Source: Camillea tinctor
Taxonomy: Eukaryota > Ascomycota > Sordariomycetes > Xylariales > Xylariaceae
Length of the DNA stretch: 64,000 nt
Assembly: GCA_022578605.1 (NCBI GenBank)
Contig: MU394087.1
Span: 331,892 to 395,891, forward strand
Reading direction: 5' to 3'
Under the pieces are notes generated by a model. It ran no database searches and had not been told where the DNA came from. It worked only from the letters and a program-made list of their open reading frames with translations. Numbering within the stretch: position 1 is the stretch's first letter; each line of letters begins with the position of its first letter. A program made the position numbers and the translations under genes. This document shows positions 22,362 to 34,331 of the stretch, piece by piece.

Positions 22362-25300
22362 ATGGCTTCCTCGCCTGTGCTCCCTAGCCCTTCTAACTTT
22401 CTAGGGGTTGCACTGGTTGTCAACAGGTCTCGGGATGGACCGCGGTTTGTGTTCCACTACCCACCTCACATCCATCCCATAACCAACCGCGCTTCTGTGA
22501 CCGAAGAGGTTGATGAGTTGGATGACGATGACGATTCACTCCTCGACCAATTCACTCACCCTACCTCGGTTGAGGCTTCGTCCGGGTCCCTGCCCAAGTC
22601 GGTTGACTTGCAGAACTGGAACCACGACGACCATCTTGAGACGGAGAGTGGATCGCATATCGTGCCCTGGGAGCATGTGGCTGGCTATCCCACCAAGGAC
22701 CTCGAAAGTCTCCTGACTCCCTCTCGCGCGTTCCACAAGCGCCTCTTCCAGGTGTCTTTAGACCAGCTCTGTTTTGTCTCCTATCCCTTCTACGTGCCCG
22801 AGAACGGCATATGGCGGAAGAAGAAGAAGCAGCCCAAATACCAGCCCCCCAAGTCCCCTGAAAATCCTGAGCCGGCAAACAAGGACGGCCAGTCTGCCGC
22901 CTCTGTACCCGATATACCCCAGATCGAGACCCGGGACGTGGTCGATGATGGCGCCGGGGGGAACTCTCCGGACAAGGCCGAGGAGAAGAAGAGCGGCATG
23001 ACCATGTTTAATCTCGTCTTCATACTCAATCCCAAGAGGCATGAGGCCAAGGAGTTGACCGAGACCCTCTACTTTCACATCATCAAAAAGATCAACAAGG
23101 CGTTAAAGTACAGTCAGCAGAAGAGCGATTTCGTCTGGAAAGAATCAAAGCGAATTCTCACATTAAAAGACAAGAACCGCGAAGCTAGTATGTCTCCGTA
23201 TATATTGCAATTGACCCGGCTTTATGAACACACAGCTGATCTCGTATGCTTACGAATATAGAAACCAAGATGAGCACGCTGTGGCGGGAGATCCTGGACG
23301 CCTCGTCGCTGGCAGCGTGCATGCAGGATGTCTACGAGGCCGTCTCTCACAACAAGATAGCAGCCCTCCAGCTCGAGACCTCCGAGGGCACCATCACCCA
23401 CTCGGTGCAGATACCTGTACCATTTTACCTCACAGACCTGCCGCCCGAGGGTGAGACTAGTTCGCGCGGTCTATGGATTACCACTGCCAATTACTTTGTG
23501 GAGGAGGATAGCGTCCACGACCCAGCCTTCCTGGACAAAAACTTTACCCTTCTCCTTATGAACGACGAGAAGAAGATCATCGCCGAGCTACAGGCCGACC
23601 CAGACGAGACTACAGCGGCCATGATCGAGTTTGTGCGACTCTCGAAGCCGACTTTATCGTATGTATAAAACACCAAATACCTAAAATCCACGCTACATCC
23701 CATCCATCTCCTTTACCATGCATCCATCATATCCCCGCCCACGGTAAGCAAAAAGAGAAGATAGAAGAACCTCGACCTCTAACACTCTCATTGCAGATTT
23801 TACCAGATTGGTCTAGGCCATGCGCTCTCCCCGGCCCAGGTCCGCAAGTATGCGCAGCACTTCATCTTCTGGAGACGCGCGATCGCAATCCCGCCGCTGC
23901 ATGCACGAGACGTGTATGTCATGTCGCCAAACTGCAACCCTGAGCTCCTACCAAAAGCAAGCCAGGCGTGGGCGCGCGCTTTCCCCCTAGCGCCACCGCT
24001 GCCCGACTTCCTCGCTGCACTGTCTGTTGCACCGCGACCGTATAAGGCCTTCGCACCGTCCAAGAACCACCGGCCTACGTACCTGCAGATGCTGGCGTGG
24101 TTGCTACGCGGCGGATGGGTGACGCAGCTGTGTACGTTTGCGTACGTGGTTGTCTGGCCCGAGATCCAGTACGAGGTCGAGTACGCGCTCGAGGCGGAAG
24201 CACTGCAGGCTGAGGCGCTGCGCGCAGCCGACGAGGCCGGTGGTGGTGGGAGTGGTGGGGTGGAAGCAGGGGGCAAGGATAGGGAAGAGGAAGGGGAGGA
24301 CGAGGATGCAGATGGCCAGGAGGATGAGGGGTTGACGATGATGGCATCCATGCGTGACGAGGGGCACTATGAACTTCGCCGCTCCACCGTATCGTCAACT
24401 TCCCTTGCTAGTGTCGTCCATCGTCATCATCTACAACAAACCAGCGCCAGCACCGAACTCTCTCCCTCTTCCCCCGCTAACTCACCTTCTATCAAGAGCA
24501 CAACCACAACTACAACCCAGACTGACCTACCCACCACCGCTACTACTGCCTTCCCCCCTTTCCTCACCTCCCCTGTCTCCCCTCTTACCCCCGTCAACCA
24601 GCCCACCCCCACCCAACGCGCCGCCGAGAAAGCTCGCCTAGAGCGCCTCGCAGACAGGCGCTCGCGTGCCCTCGCCGAACGTCAAGCTGCCTTCGCCCGC
24701 CGTCCCTTACCTCGTGCGACGCGCCACCCCTCGCTAAACCGCGCCCCGCACCTCGCGGGGTACGGTCCCCACGTCATCGTCGACGCACGCCGCGCCACGG
24801 GGCGCGAGTCATTGTACCTATCTGCCATCGGGAGGCGGTTTAAGGACTGGGACGATCACGAGGAGGAAGAAAACGGCGGTGGAGGAGAAGGGGACAAAGA
24901 AAAAGGAAAAGAAAAAGAGGGGCAAGGAGGCTTGGAGATAGGAGGGGGAGCAGGGAATAATGGGAATAATAATAATGGAAGGAGGAGGAGGAGCAGACTA
25001 GGTATGGGTATGGGATTAGGGATGGGGATGGGGGGGATGGGTATAGGGGGACATAATGCGACGGCGAATTTCAATGCGCGCGTCAGAGCGGCGTGGCCTG
25101 TCTTCTGGAAGTACTTCGATGGACGGTCCGCGCTCGAGAGGATCGCGCTGCAGATGCAGCAGGATGTCGGTCTTGGGGGAACTACCGCCGGAGGAGTAGG
25201 GGGAACGGGAGTAGGAGGAGGAGGGGGCATGAAACGGAAGGAGGTCTGGAATCTACTCATGGCTATGAGTGAACACTTACTCTGCGTGAGACACTGGTAA
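22362..25300 (+). CDS. npr3: NPR3, nitrogen permease regulator 3 (SEACIT/GATOR1 subunit)
   Basis: Three exons, 22362-23187, 23262-23658 and 23797-25300, give about 908 residues. Introns of 74 and 138 nt are GT-AG. Npr3 pairs with Npr2 and Iml1 in the complex that acts as a GAP on the Rag-like GTPase at the vacuole and so inhibits TORC1 when nitrogen is low. The N-terminus carries the longin-type segment FLGVALVVNRSRDGPRFVFHYP (residues 13-34). Next come an acidic stretch, IVPWEHVAGYPTKDLESLL, LCFVSYPFYVPENG, MFNLVFILNP and YFHIIKKINKALKYSQQ, all Npr3 hallmarks. The centre (about 500-760) is Glu- then Ser/Thr/Pro-rich. Residues ~762-831 are an acidic, Gly/Asn/Arg/Met-rich insert. The C-terminal winged-helix part ends EVWNLLMAMSEHLLCVRHW. 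The low-complexity insert is unusually long but stays in frame. The next gene, a bHLH factor, is convergent. Confidence 0.93.
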
Positions 25301-26841
25301 CCAAGAAAAAGAAAATAAGACTTACAAGTAACTTCCCCCACCTAGTCTATCCTACTCTACTTTACCTTGTCCTATCTATTTTGTTGAGTTTAAGCCTAGA
25401 TATAGGGGGGGAGGGGGGGGTTGAGGTGAGTAGGTAGGGAGGGAGGTGAAATAGGCAGTGTAGGAAGCTGAAAAGCTTGCGCAATACCTGACGTAACTAA
25501 AAGAGAGAAAGGGAGGGAAGTGTGGTGAGGGGGGGAAGCTGGGTGGGAGGCAACAAGATATTGAGATTCTCTTCCCCCGCCCTCCTTTTACTTCCTAAAT
25601 GAGCATGAATATCCATGAAGGTTTCTTACTTATCTATCTACCTACTTTTTACTAATTTTAGGTACTCAACTTGCAGTAAACAAAAAGAAGAAGAAAAACC
25701 ACAAAGCTACTCAAGTCAAGCCAACCAACCAACTCACAAACCACTCCCAATTTCAACCCATTCCATTGCAACTTCATTATGTTCAGTATCCACGCGCTTA
25801 AAGAGAAATTTCACAAATTGTAAGTCACAACTTTACGATATCATATCACTAGAAGCATAAGACATAGAACTCAATAACCTGTCAAGGTTTTAATTCTTCA
25901 GAAAAAACGGTGAATATAGTTGATATTGGACCTAGGGGTACCTTTTCGACGTAAAAAGACCCTGCCAATAAAATCACAGCACAAAAAAAAGGACCAGTAC
26001 CAACAACAATAAATGGATGGTCGTCATCATCTTTAATAGGTAAGAGACGGTTATGTGATAATTTCGATAGGTACATGAAATTAGAACTATGCCGTGAGAT
26101 AATAAAAAAAAGACGACAAAAAATTGAGATATCATGATGATAATAATAATAGTTATCTCCATAGACGGCTTACATGACGCTCTTTGCGTTTGGGGAGGAA
26201 ATGTTGACGGGTTGAATAGCAGATAGAGAGAGGGAGGAGACATACATGTATGTTGATGATGCAGATGATGTGTGTGATAAGAAAAAGGAAGAAAAAAAAC
26301 AATGGAACGCTCCCTCTCGTACGATAGAAAAAGAAAATCTGGTTGTCCCGAAACTCCATTATTCATTCCCCCCAGGTATCATAGAAAGAAATGTGACAAC
26401 TTAAAAGAAAACACAAAAACCTGTCCCATATCAAAACCAGAAGACATGCAGAAGAATTAAGAGTTGAAGAAGGGGGGGAGAACGAGAAGAAGAAGAAAAA
26501 AGATCCCGCCCAGGGAGTCCACCTAGGCTGCAATACCCTAAGTAGTCAACGACTACGCTCTTCAGATACCAAGAGTGAGAGAAGAGAAAAGAAGAGGAAG
26601 AAAAAGAAGTCCATTCCGAATCTCATGAGCCAGTATTTACGGTCTGATGAATGAAACGCCAGGTCCAGTCCCCTAAAACTGCCACATGATGCAATGATGT
26701 CTCGCCCTTAGTGAGATGCCCGCCAGTTGGTCAACTGGGATATATGCAGGAACCAGTAATATAACGAAAGCCAGCCGATAAGTGCAAGGAGAAGGGGAGA
26801 AAAATAAAATAAGAGAATAGGCACACTAGTAAGTGGCGCAA
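25301..26841. other. Convergent 3' region between NPR3 and the bHLH gene
   Basis: About 1.5 kb with no supported gene. G-rich runs occur at 25400-25440 and 25520-25560, and A/G-rich stretches at 26280-26620. It most likely contains the two 3' UTRs. Confidence 0.55.
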
Positions 26842-28425
26842 TTAATCTTGGGAGAAGTCCATTCCGTATTCATCCTCTTCCTTAAAGTTGATGGAAGCGG
26901 GGCCGCTGCCATCATCTTCAGGGTCGTTCCAGAACTGAGCACCGTCGTCCAAGCCAACAAGCTCGCCGTCGTCAGGGCTGACAGAGGTAATGGCATGGTC
27001 TGCGCCATTAATGGGGTCGCCTTTGTAGTCGGTGTGTTGGGGTACACGTAGACCCGAGCCGGAAGAGCGAGAGTAAGAGAAGGTGTGCGGACCATTCTTA
27101 GTCATGGCCTCCATCAACTCGGTCTGCATGCGCCGCTCATCCTCGGTAAGCTCAAGCGGGACGCGCCCACCAAGCTCGGCGATGAGGTTGATGAGCTCCT
27201 CTTGCTGCTGGAGCTTCAGGTGCAGCATCCACATCAGATCTCGTGTCCAGCTCACCGCTCCGTTGAGGATATCACCCTTGTTGGGGCCCTTATCTTTCTC
27301 CTCAAGGGGAAGGCCGGTGGTGATGTTTCCGGCGCCCGTAGCCCGCTTAGCACCAGGACCAGCCAATCCGGATGTCGCTTGCGTGGGGTGAGAGAGGCCA
27401 GTTAGGCTAGGCGACAGAGGCGTCCCGTTCTGAATGAGCTTGCGAATCTTCTCGTCCTCCAGTCTGTGGGTAGGGACAAGCCTGCTGAGGTCCTGAATTC
27501 TCTCGTTGATGTTGTCTCTTCGTCGTCGCTCAACCAAGTTATGCGACTCGCGACGTCTCTTCTTCTTCATCGCCTCCTGGGTATTCATGGGGGGAGCGCC
27601 CAGCTTGGCGGGCATAGACCTACCCGTCATGACATCTGTGATCGGTTGGTTTGGCATAGCATTTTGCATGGGAGATGAGAAGCCGGAACCGGAACCGGGG
27701 TAGGACCCCATACTATTAGGAGTGTTGATCCATTGTGGCTGGGGAGCAGGAGGGGACTTGCCCTGATGGCCGGGGGTGCGGATGGGCTGAGCGCCGTATC
27801 TTAAGTCTCGAGGACCCATGGCCATACCGGACATAGCGGCAGCCTTAGGTGTCAGCGGGCCTCTCGTGTGAGAAGCCTTGCGCTGCATGGCCTGGGATAG
27901 TTGAGGATGAGGCTTTGCGTTGAGATAGTTGGGGTCGTTGCCGTCGTTGTTCATATCGGAATTCGTCATGGGGGAGCCGGAGTAGGACACGGGGGACTGG
28001 AGCGAGTTGGCGAAGGGCTGGTGTTGCATCTGTCGAAACTGGGGCTGGTTGTAGCTGTGGACAAAAGGGCTTTGGATAGGATCACCATCGGGTGTGCTGG
28101 AGTATCCGTTCATATGCGACTGATCGATATGTAGACCAGTGCCATTGTGGCGTGCGGTATAGATGCCTTGGTAGCCCATGTTCAGATCGTTCATGCCGAA
28201 GTCCTGGTTATGGTTGTGCATGCCCTGGTTAGGCATGTGGTCGGTGGGACTGGCCAGACCATCAAAGAGCTCATCGTCGCCGATAAAACCATTTGAGGCA
28301 TTGTTATCACCGTTGAAGGTATTTGAGTATGAGGCTGTGTAGGTTCCAGACATGGCCAGATCGTTAGGGTCGACACCGCTGCCGCCTTGGCCGGCACTAA
28401 ACTGATTGAGGGCGTGTTGCGCCAT
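26842..28425 (-). CDS. bHLH transcription factor, Rtg3 / GlcD-gamma type
   Basis: One exon, 527 residues. The ATG at 28425 is chosen because the same frame upstream has only a non-ATG start, and the bases just before it are a CA-dinucleotide run. The first 285 residues are Asn/Gln/Gly/Pro/Met-rich and disordered, as in activation regions. The basic region and helix 1 are KKKRRRESHNLVERRRRD and NINERIQDLSRLVP (287-318), with the His-Glu-Arg residues that read CANNTG E-box cores. The loop is long (about 319-383). Helix 2 follows (NKGDILNGAVSWTRDL) and runs into a coiled-coil-like segment (LHLKLQQQEELINLIAEL, 401-418). The C-terminus is acidic (FWNDPEDDG, FKEEDEYGMDF). The basic region resembles yeast Rtg3 and animal MITF/TFE. 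Orthology to Rtg3 is inferred; the bHLH class is secure. Confidence 0.88.
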   Translation of the reverse strand: MAQHALNQFSAGQGGSGVDPNDLAMSGTYTASYSNTFNGDNNASNGFIGDDELFDGLASPTDHMPNQGMHNHNQDFGMNDLNMGYQGIYTARHNGTGLHIDQSHMNGYSSTPDGDPIQSPFVHSYNQPQFRQMQHQPFANSLQSPVSYSGSPMTNSDMNNDGNDPNYLNAKPHPQLSQAMQRKASHTRGPLTPKAAAMSGMAMGPRDLRYGAQPIRTPGHQGKSPPAPQPQWINTPNSMGSYPGSGSGFSSPMQNAMPNQPITDVMTGRSMPAKLGAPPMNTQEAMKKKRRRESHNLVERRRRDNINERIQDLSRLVPTHRLEDEKIRKLIQNGTPLSPSLTGLSHPTQATSGLAGPGAKRATGAGNITTGLPLEEKDKGPNKGDILNGAVSWTRDLMWMLHLKLQQQEELINLIAELGGRVPLELTEDERRMQTELMEAMTKNGPHTFSYSRSSGSGLRVPQHTDYKGDPINGADHAITSVSPDDGELVGLDDGAQFWNDPEDDGSGPASINFKEEDEYGMDFSQD

Positions 28426-28590
28426 TGTGTGTGTATGTGTGTGTGAGAGTAATGTCGATCGGATGAGGGTATCGGATGTTCGAGTGCGATATGTTATTGG
28501 CAATCAAAAGGATAAGCCGCCGCGATGGGCGACTAGGTAAATGCTAGAGAGATGATGATGATGTTGTTGTTGTTGTTGTTGTTTTTGTTG
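28426..28590. repeat. CA/GT and trinucleotide repeats in the bHLH 5' leader
   Basis: A GT-rich dinucleotide tract (about 28426-28444) directly abuts the bHLH start codon. A GAT/GTT trinucleotide tract follows at about 28549-28590. On the sense (minus) strand these read as CA repeats and CAA/CAT repeats within the probable 5' leader. Confidence 0.8.
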
Positions 28591-30790
28591 TACGGGGGGA
28601 TTTCCACTGTGAAGCACAAACTGAGTCAGCCCCGCATCCCGACGATAGGTAAGGGGGGGAAGGGAAAAAAAAGGTGGGCGAGAGAGGGAGGTGGGGGATG
28701 GGATGGGTGGATTTTGGGGAGGAGGGGAGGGGGGAGAGAAAAGAGACGCTATCGTGCAGTCGAGGACACAACGGTGTCGCATTGCACTTGCAGAGAAAAG
28801 AGAGGGAACAAACATTATGTTGCGAAACCCGAGCGGGAATGACGGGGGATGATAAATAGAATAAAATCAAAATCAAAATAAAGGGTGTGTAATGTTACTC
28901 ACCTCCGTTGCGAAAATGCGCAAAAGTCTAGAGTAGCTAGTGTAAGTAAAAGTAAGGTTTCGTCGTAAGACTATAATAAATCCATGCGCTGCTTCGGAGA
29001 AAGTCGAGATTGTAAGTTGCTGTTGTAAACTGTAAACAAAAATAGAAGCGAGACAACCGAGATGGATGTTCAATGATCAGGGTAATATGTAAGTGTTCGC
29101 CAGGTATAAGTAGGCAAGTATAGTAGCATGCAAGATGATGGGCTGCATAAAAGAATAAAGACGAATGGATATCCGTCAGATCTGTTGGGTGCACAAGAAA
29201 ATTGTGTGTTGTGTAAAGTGAAGAAGAAACCTAAACGGCTTTCTTCTCGGAGTCTTCTTCTTCTTTTTCTTCTTTGCCTTGTTCCTTGTCGTGGAGCCGA
29301 TGCGAGTGTCCGGGTCGGAGGATTAAACGATTCTGAAGGTACACACAATGGCTGGTACGTAACTGTTGGCCAAAAGAGGGCAACCAACCAGAAATGTTAT
29401 CTTAGCTCGAGCGAGACTATTGGCCACGCCTTGCAGATTGTCCACAGGATAAAAAAAAGAGACAAAAAAAGAAAGAAAAAAAAGAGAGGAGGGGAGGTCT
29501 TAATTAATAAATAAAAAACCCTCTCTAAGACGGGGTAGCTGGGGGGGGTTTTCTTTAGTGTAAGGCGGTATGAGCTCAGCGTCAGGGTCAGGGAGGCAGG
29601 GTAGACAAGGTGTAAGTAAGTAACTATAGGTAAATTGAAGGTAGCTCAGGTAGGATGAAGTAAGTCCGTCCGTCCGTGTTGGGACTTAAAGCTTGGGTCC
29701 TTGGTCTTGTCTTGTCTTAGGTCAGAAAAAAAAGTATGAGGACAGAAAGAGACTGGAAGACGGTGGATGCCGAGTAATATTTATATGATGTGCGACTTGT
29801 CAGATTGTCAAATGCAACTCGGGAAACGAGGAATGGCTTTTGTCGGCTGGGGCGGACACCACCTTTTTGGGGGTCTTGTCTTGTGTTTTGCACCGGTTGA
29901 TGAACTTGGATCGTATATCAGATCAGAAAAAGGTCGGGCAGGGTTAGGATGATCCCGGCCTGGAGAGGGCAAGAGGGTAAGATAGCAAGAGAAGGGATTG
30001 TGTAATTCTGTATCCGGTCGGATTGGGGCGGTGGTTGTGTGTAAGAGGTAATCCAGGGTATGGTTATATGGGCTATTTATGTATTCAACACACCCCCTTT
30101 GACACCTATTTTCCAGGACTTGAGGCGGTAAAGAACAACACCGTCGGGGGGTGTGTGGGTGGAATGATGTAGGTCAAGTAAAGTAGAGCCTAGGTTTCAA
30201 AGCCTGGGTAGCTTTGGGCGGAGCTCAAGAACAGGAAAACGCTCGGTTGGCTGCAGAAGGATGGAAGAAGTATGACAAACTACCTGGGTTAGGTAGGTAA
30301 GGGAAGGAAAAATAATGCTAGAATAAAATAAAATAGAATGGAATTAAAAAAAAAGAAGATAGAATAGGGGTCGGGTTCGCGGTAAAAGGTAGCGAACACG
30401 AATCACTTTGATGTGGCTAACTTCTTTTTTTCTTTTTCCTTTCTCTTTTCCTTTGGTCTCTCTTTTTTCTTCCTCTCTTCCTTTTTGGATGGTGGGTGTG
30501 TGGTGTGGTGTAAGTGAGTGAGAGAGAGTGAGGGAGAGTGAGGGAGAGAAGCAAGTAAGGATGTAAGTATGTATGTTGTAGCAGTGTACTACGGGTAGAG
30601 ACGACGTAGGACAGGGAACGACTGGATGCACCGCACCGTTTTGTGATCCTCAGGATGCTGAATATGGCGATTGATTGGCTGGCTTGTGAGACCTTGGAGC
30701 TGGTGGAACTCCCTAAGCAAAGGCCGCTTTACTCCCGATAGGGTCTAGCGACCAGTTCACTTGAGTTTCTTAATTGGTTAGAATGGTGGT

Positions 30791-30840
30791 GCCTGTGGGA
30801 AAGCCTGTGGGAAAGCCTGTGGAAAACCTGTGGGAAGGCT
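30791..30840. repeat. Short tandem repeat, 12-nt unit GCCTGTGGGAAA
   Basis: Two exact copies (30791-30802 and 30803-30814) are followed by two diverged copies (30815-30837) and the start of a fifth. It lies in the spacer upstream of the bHLH gene. No function is indicated. Confidence 0.85.
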
Positions 30841-33362
30841 TGTGAGACTCCGACGTCCGATTGGCGAAATGCTCCGCTTGTTCTGCTGAGGTCCAAGCTA
30901 AAGGGATAAAGAATTACCACTAACAACACAAAAGATAATCAGTTTATCACAACCGAATCTCCTGTATCGCTATCCTTGAGTCGTTGTTGGTTGGTACAAT
31001 AAAGATCTTCCCTAAATCTGCAAAAAAAGAAAAAGAAAAAATCCAGCACAGATGCAGTATGGCCCATGTAACTTGAAGCGCAACTTGGAACTGTCTCGTC
31101 TTTCAGGTGTGTGACGGTGTGTGTGTCTGTAGCTATGTGGTAAGAGGGCCCTGCGGAGATAGCGGTTGGCTTAATCCTGGTTCAGATCCTCTGCAAAGTC
31201 GATCGACAAAAAGCTATGTTGTGTTCGAATATTCCGTCTAGAGGGTGGGAGGGCCAAGGGTCAGCAACAAACCAACTTGATGTCACTAATAGAAATAGAT
31301 GCCGAGAAGCCGGGTTCTTGGTCTTCTTTTTTGTCTGACTTGTTTTTCTTTCTTACCTTTTCCTATGCTATGTTTGTCACAATCTAACGTTATGTAGATT
31401 CAAGTTGAGTCAAGGTGAGTTGGGTGTAAGTCGAGTATGCGTGTCTATGTCGAGTCGTTGGGTAGGGTTTCTCGTATCCAGTTGCTTTGTTCCAAAATTA
31501 CTTATTCGACCAACTTCGCGCTACTCGTAAATCCTTCTCTTTGCTTTGATGAATTCCGGATTTGTTGGTTCTACACGGCTTGTCTCGTTGCGATGTGCTG
31601 TCGAAAATCCTACAGTACAAAAAGCTTGGATATGGCTTCTGTACTGGTTGCTGAGTTTCCAAGTTTCAAGTTGGTAACGTATAAGTCGGAGGCAGGTAAG
31701 GTAGGACTGACAGGTCCGATAGGCAAGGTGTATACAGGTTTGAATAAGAATGCCGTTGGAGTAAACTTGTGACTTAGGGGGGGTTCAAAGTCAATCACAC
31801 ATGAATCACCTCAGTCAAGAGCTGTTGATGGTTTAAACCTTCAGAAGAAGTGAGGACGAGTTTCGTCTCATTGGACTGGCGCCGCGGGGGGTTGCTAGTG
31901 CTTTTATGTTCGATCACCAACACCAGAATTGTTAACGCATAACTAGGTAATAAAAACGCCCCTCCATCAAGAGAACTCATCCGTACCAGTTCCATTACTT
32001 CCCGAAATGTATTGGGGTGCGTCTCCTGACTTTCGAGAACTTGGACAGATTCCTATACCTACCTGGATATGATGTGGTGTGGAGGAGGCAGTGAAAGAGA
32101 AAGGTGTGTGTGTAAGTGTGTGTGCTATCACTCACCGGACCCATAAGGCGGTTACGAGCCACAACCAGACATCAGTATCTTATCGCTGGGGGGCTATAAG
32201 TCAAGGTGGGAGAGGTGGGTTCTCTCTCGGAAGCTGGAGGGGGGGTGGTGGGCGGCACTTAGACGCGTGACACGGCCAAAAGTCAGCCAACCCACCTAGC
32301 TAAGACATCGATGCCACCCTTTGACTTGCCTAACAGTGTCTAGTAGCAGTACCTAGTAATAGACTACTATCCTAGTAGCTCGTCTCCAGTACCTACCAGC
32401 TACTACGTACTACTACTGCTAGGTAGATAACAGCCCGTGTATGGAATTGTGTCGAAAGGGTTGATGGGATTTCAAAGATTCCCACCCTCCTTATCTCCAA
32501 AACACCTAAAACAGACAGACAGCAGCATGTATGCTCCTAGGTTAGGCGCAATAATTCGTCCGCCTCAACGTCATCTGTCTGACTCACAACCGCGCCCATC
32601 TCTGGCACTATCTTTGGCACCATCTTTCGGCACCAACTCTGGCACTATCTCGGCCAGCGTCTGCGTCTCTGCGTCGGCCCAAGATAGTGCTAGTGGTTGA
32701 TCCTTGGAACAGGACAGGATCTTTTCGGTTGTGCAAGGCACCCGTACCACGTTTAGGTCCCGCATGGTTTGCATATGACGGACGGCCTGACGTTAAATTA
32801 GAAAGTCTGAGGGCGACCAAGACCGTGCAGGGCTGAAGGATGAGCACATACCTTTTCTATACCCACTTACGTTATGTGGTGGATATGTTATAAGGTGGAT
32901 TTAGTATAGCCCGCTGCAGAGAGCCGCCTACGATGTTATACTAGGTATGTAAGTAAGTTCCCATCAGACGCCTAGACGGAGCGGAGCGGGAGAGCAACCG
33001 ATATTAACCCTGCTCTAGTATTGCTAAGTACTACAGTACTAGGCTATTTACCTGATAGTTTTACTGTCTGTCGCAAGAAGTTAAATTATCTATCCACTGG
33101 GTTACCGAATACCCAGCGGCAGCCGCGCCTTTGCTATAAATGATTCCATTATGCGTCGCCAAAACATACGATTATCATCACCGTTAAGGAAACGTGCTGC
33201 TTAAGCACGATCTATGGAGGGGCAGATCTCTGCGAGAGATTCCCGCAGGCATGTTGAGCTAGGTTCATGATGCGCTCTATGAGTGAGTGCCCAACCCAAT
33301 GTAACTTGGCCGAAGCTTCTGAAGGTACTATAGTTAGTGTGTGTATATGCAAGTACTTAACC

Positions 33363-33412
33363 TAAGTATGTATGTATGTAAGTAGCAATGTATGTATGTA
33401 TGTATGTACATA
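33363..33412. repeat. TATG/GTAT tetranucleotide repeat
   Basis: Two blocks of GTAT repeats separated by AAGTAGCAA. The tract lies just upstream of the candidate small ORF at 33437. Confidence 0.85.
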
Positions 33413-33436
33413 TGTAGAGAAGACTGCCGCTTGCCG

Positions 33437-33740
33437 ATGACGATCCTCCGCACATCCTTGCGGACCCGACTATTCAACTGCCATGTTCGGCGAGCCAATC
33501 ACCAACTAGTACAAGCCCCCTTCCACACCCAACTACTCGGACGAGGGCACTCTAGTGCCCGCTCGGCACGGTGCGTGATCCGGCCAGCACTTATTCGCTG
33601 TCGCACGAAATTCCAGGAACTCGTGGAGAGATGGTACATGGCCCCTCGGTAGGTTATCTGGTACCGTACATGAAATACTGTGCGTGTGGCTGCATGCACT
33701 ATAACGCTAACGCCCTGGTCCTAGACGCCCCTCCTTCTGA
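33437..33740 (+). CDS. Candidate small two-exon ORF, presequence-like (hypothetical)
   Basis: A possible 75-residue product from exons 33437-33648 and 33725-33740. The intron would be 33649-33724: donor GTAGGT, branch-like GCTAAC, acceptor CCTAG, 76 nt, a good match to introns in this window. The peptide begins MTILRTSLRTRLFN and is rich in Arg, Ser, Leu and His, with no Asp or Glu until KFQELVERWYMAPR near the end, which is the composition of a mitochondrial presequence. I do not recognise the protein. It stands alone in a 7-kb spacer, and such a short ORF could occur by chance. Confidence 0.25.
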
Positions 33741-34195
33741 GTAGCACTGCTGCCGCTGCCGCGCTCGCCGCTCGTCCATCTTTTATCCTTGAAGCCTTGA
33801 GCCTATCTTGCAGCAACGTGCCTATGCATATTTCATATCTATACATACATGCACATATAACACACACCTGTACATAACCTTACACACATATTATTCTACA
33901 CCTATATACCTTTATCAACCCACCAACCCACCTACTTTACCTACCTTACCTACCTCAATTACCTACACCAACATACATAACCTTACATACATACAAGCGC
34001 AATGATCTCAAGTCTAAAACAATCCCACCAATGAGGCGGTGCGCATTATGACGCTTTAATGAGATCTACATGGAAATATCTAGTCCGGAAGCTCCCGGTG
34101 AAACAGACGCACGCCAGAGCTCGAGACCACTCCAAGACTCCATAGACCTACAGGGTACCATGTGGAAATGGGTCGACGTGACAAAAAAAAAGTTG

Positions 34196-34285
34196 TATAC
34201 TACTATACTATACTATAGTATTCTACACTACACTATACACTTCACTACACTATACACTTCACTATACTATACTATACTATTATAC
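34196..34285. repeat. TACTA / CACTATACACTT tandem repeats
   Basis: A tract of TACTA pentamers flanks two copies of a 17-nt unit containing CACTATACACTT. It is simple-sequence DNA with no coding signal. Confidence 0.8.
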
Positions 34286-34331
34286 TACTACCGCTTAGTG
34301 AGGAAAAGTGTGTCTGGTGTGTCCACTGTAG

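Noticed and set aside
29636..29660. TAGCTCAGGTAGG, similar to a tRNA A box
   Set aside because: No B box or cloverleaf follows.
31437..31772. 111-codon open frame in the bHLH/SFT2 spacer
   Set aside because: Codon use is not like that of the real genes here and no motif is visible.
32340..32420. Cluster of CTAGTAG/CTACTAC words as a possible inverted-repeat element
   Set aside because: The two halves match only partly and could not be aligned into one clean inverted repeat.
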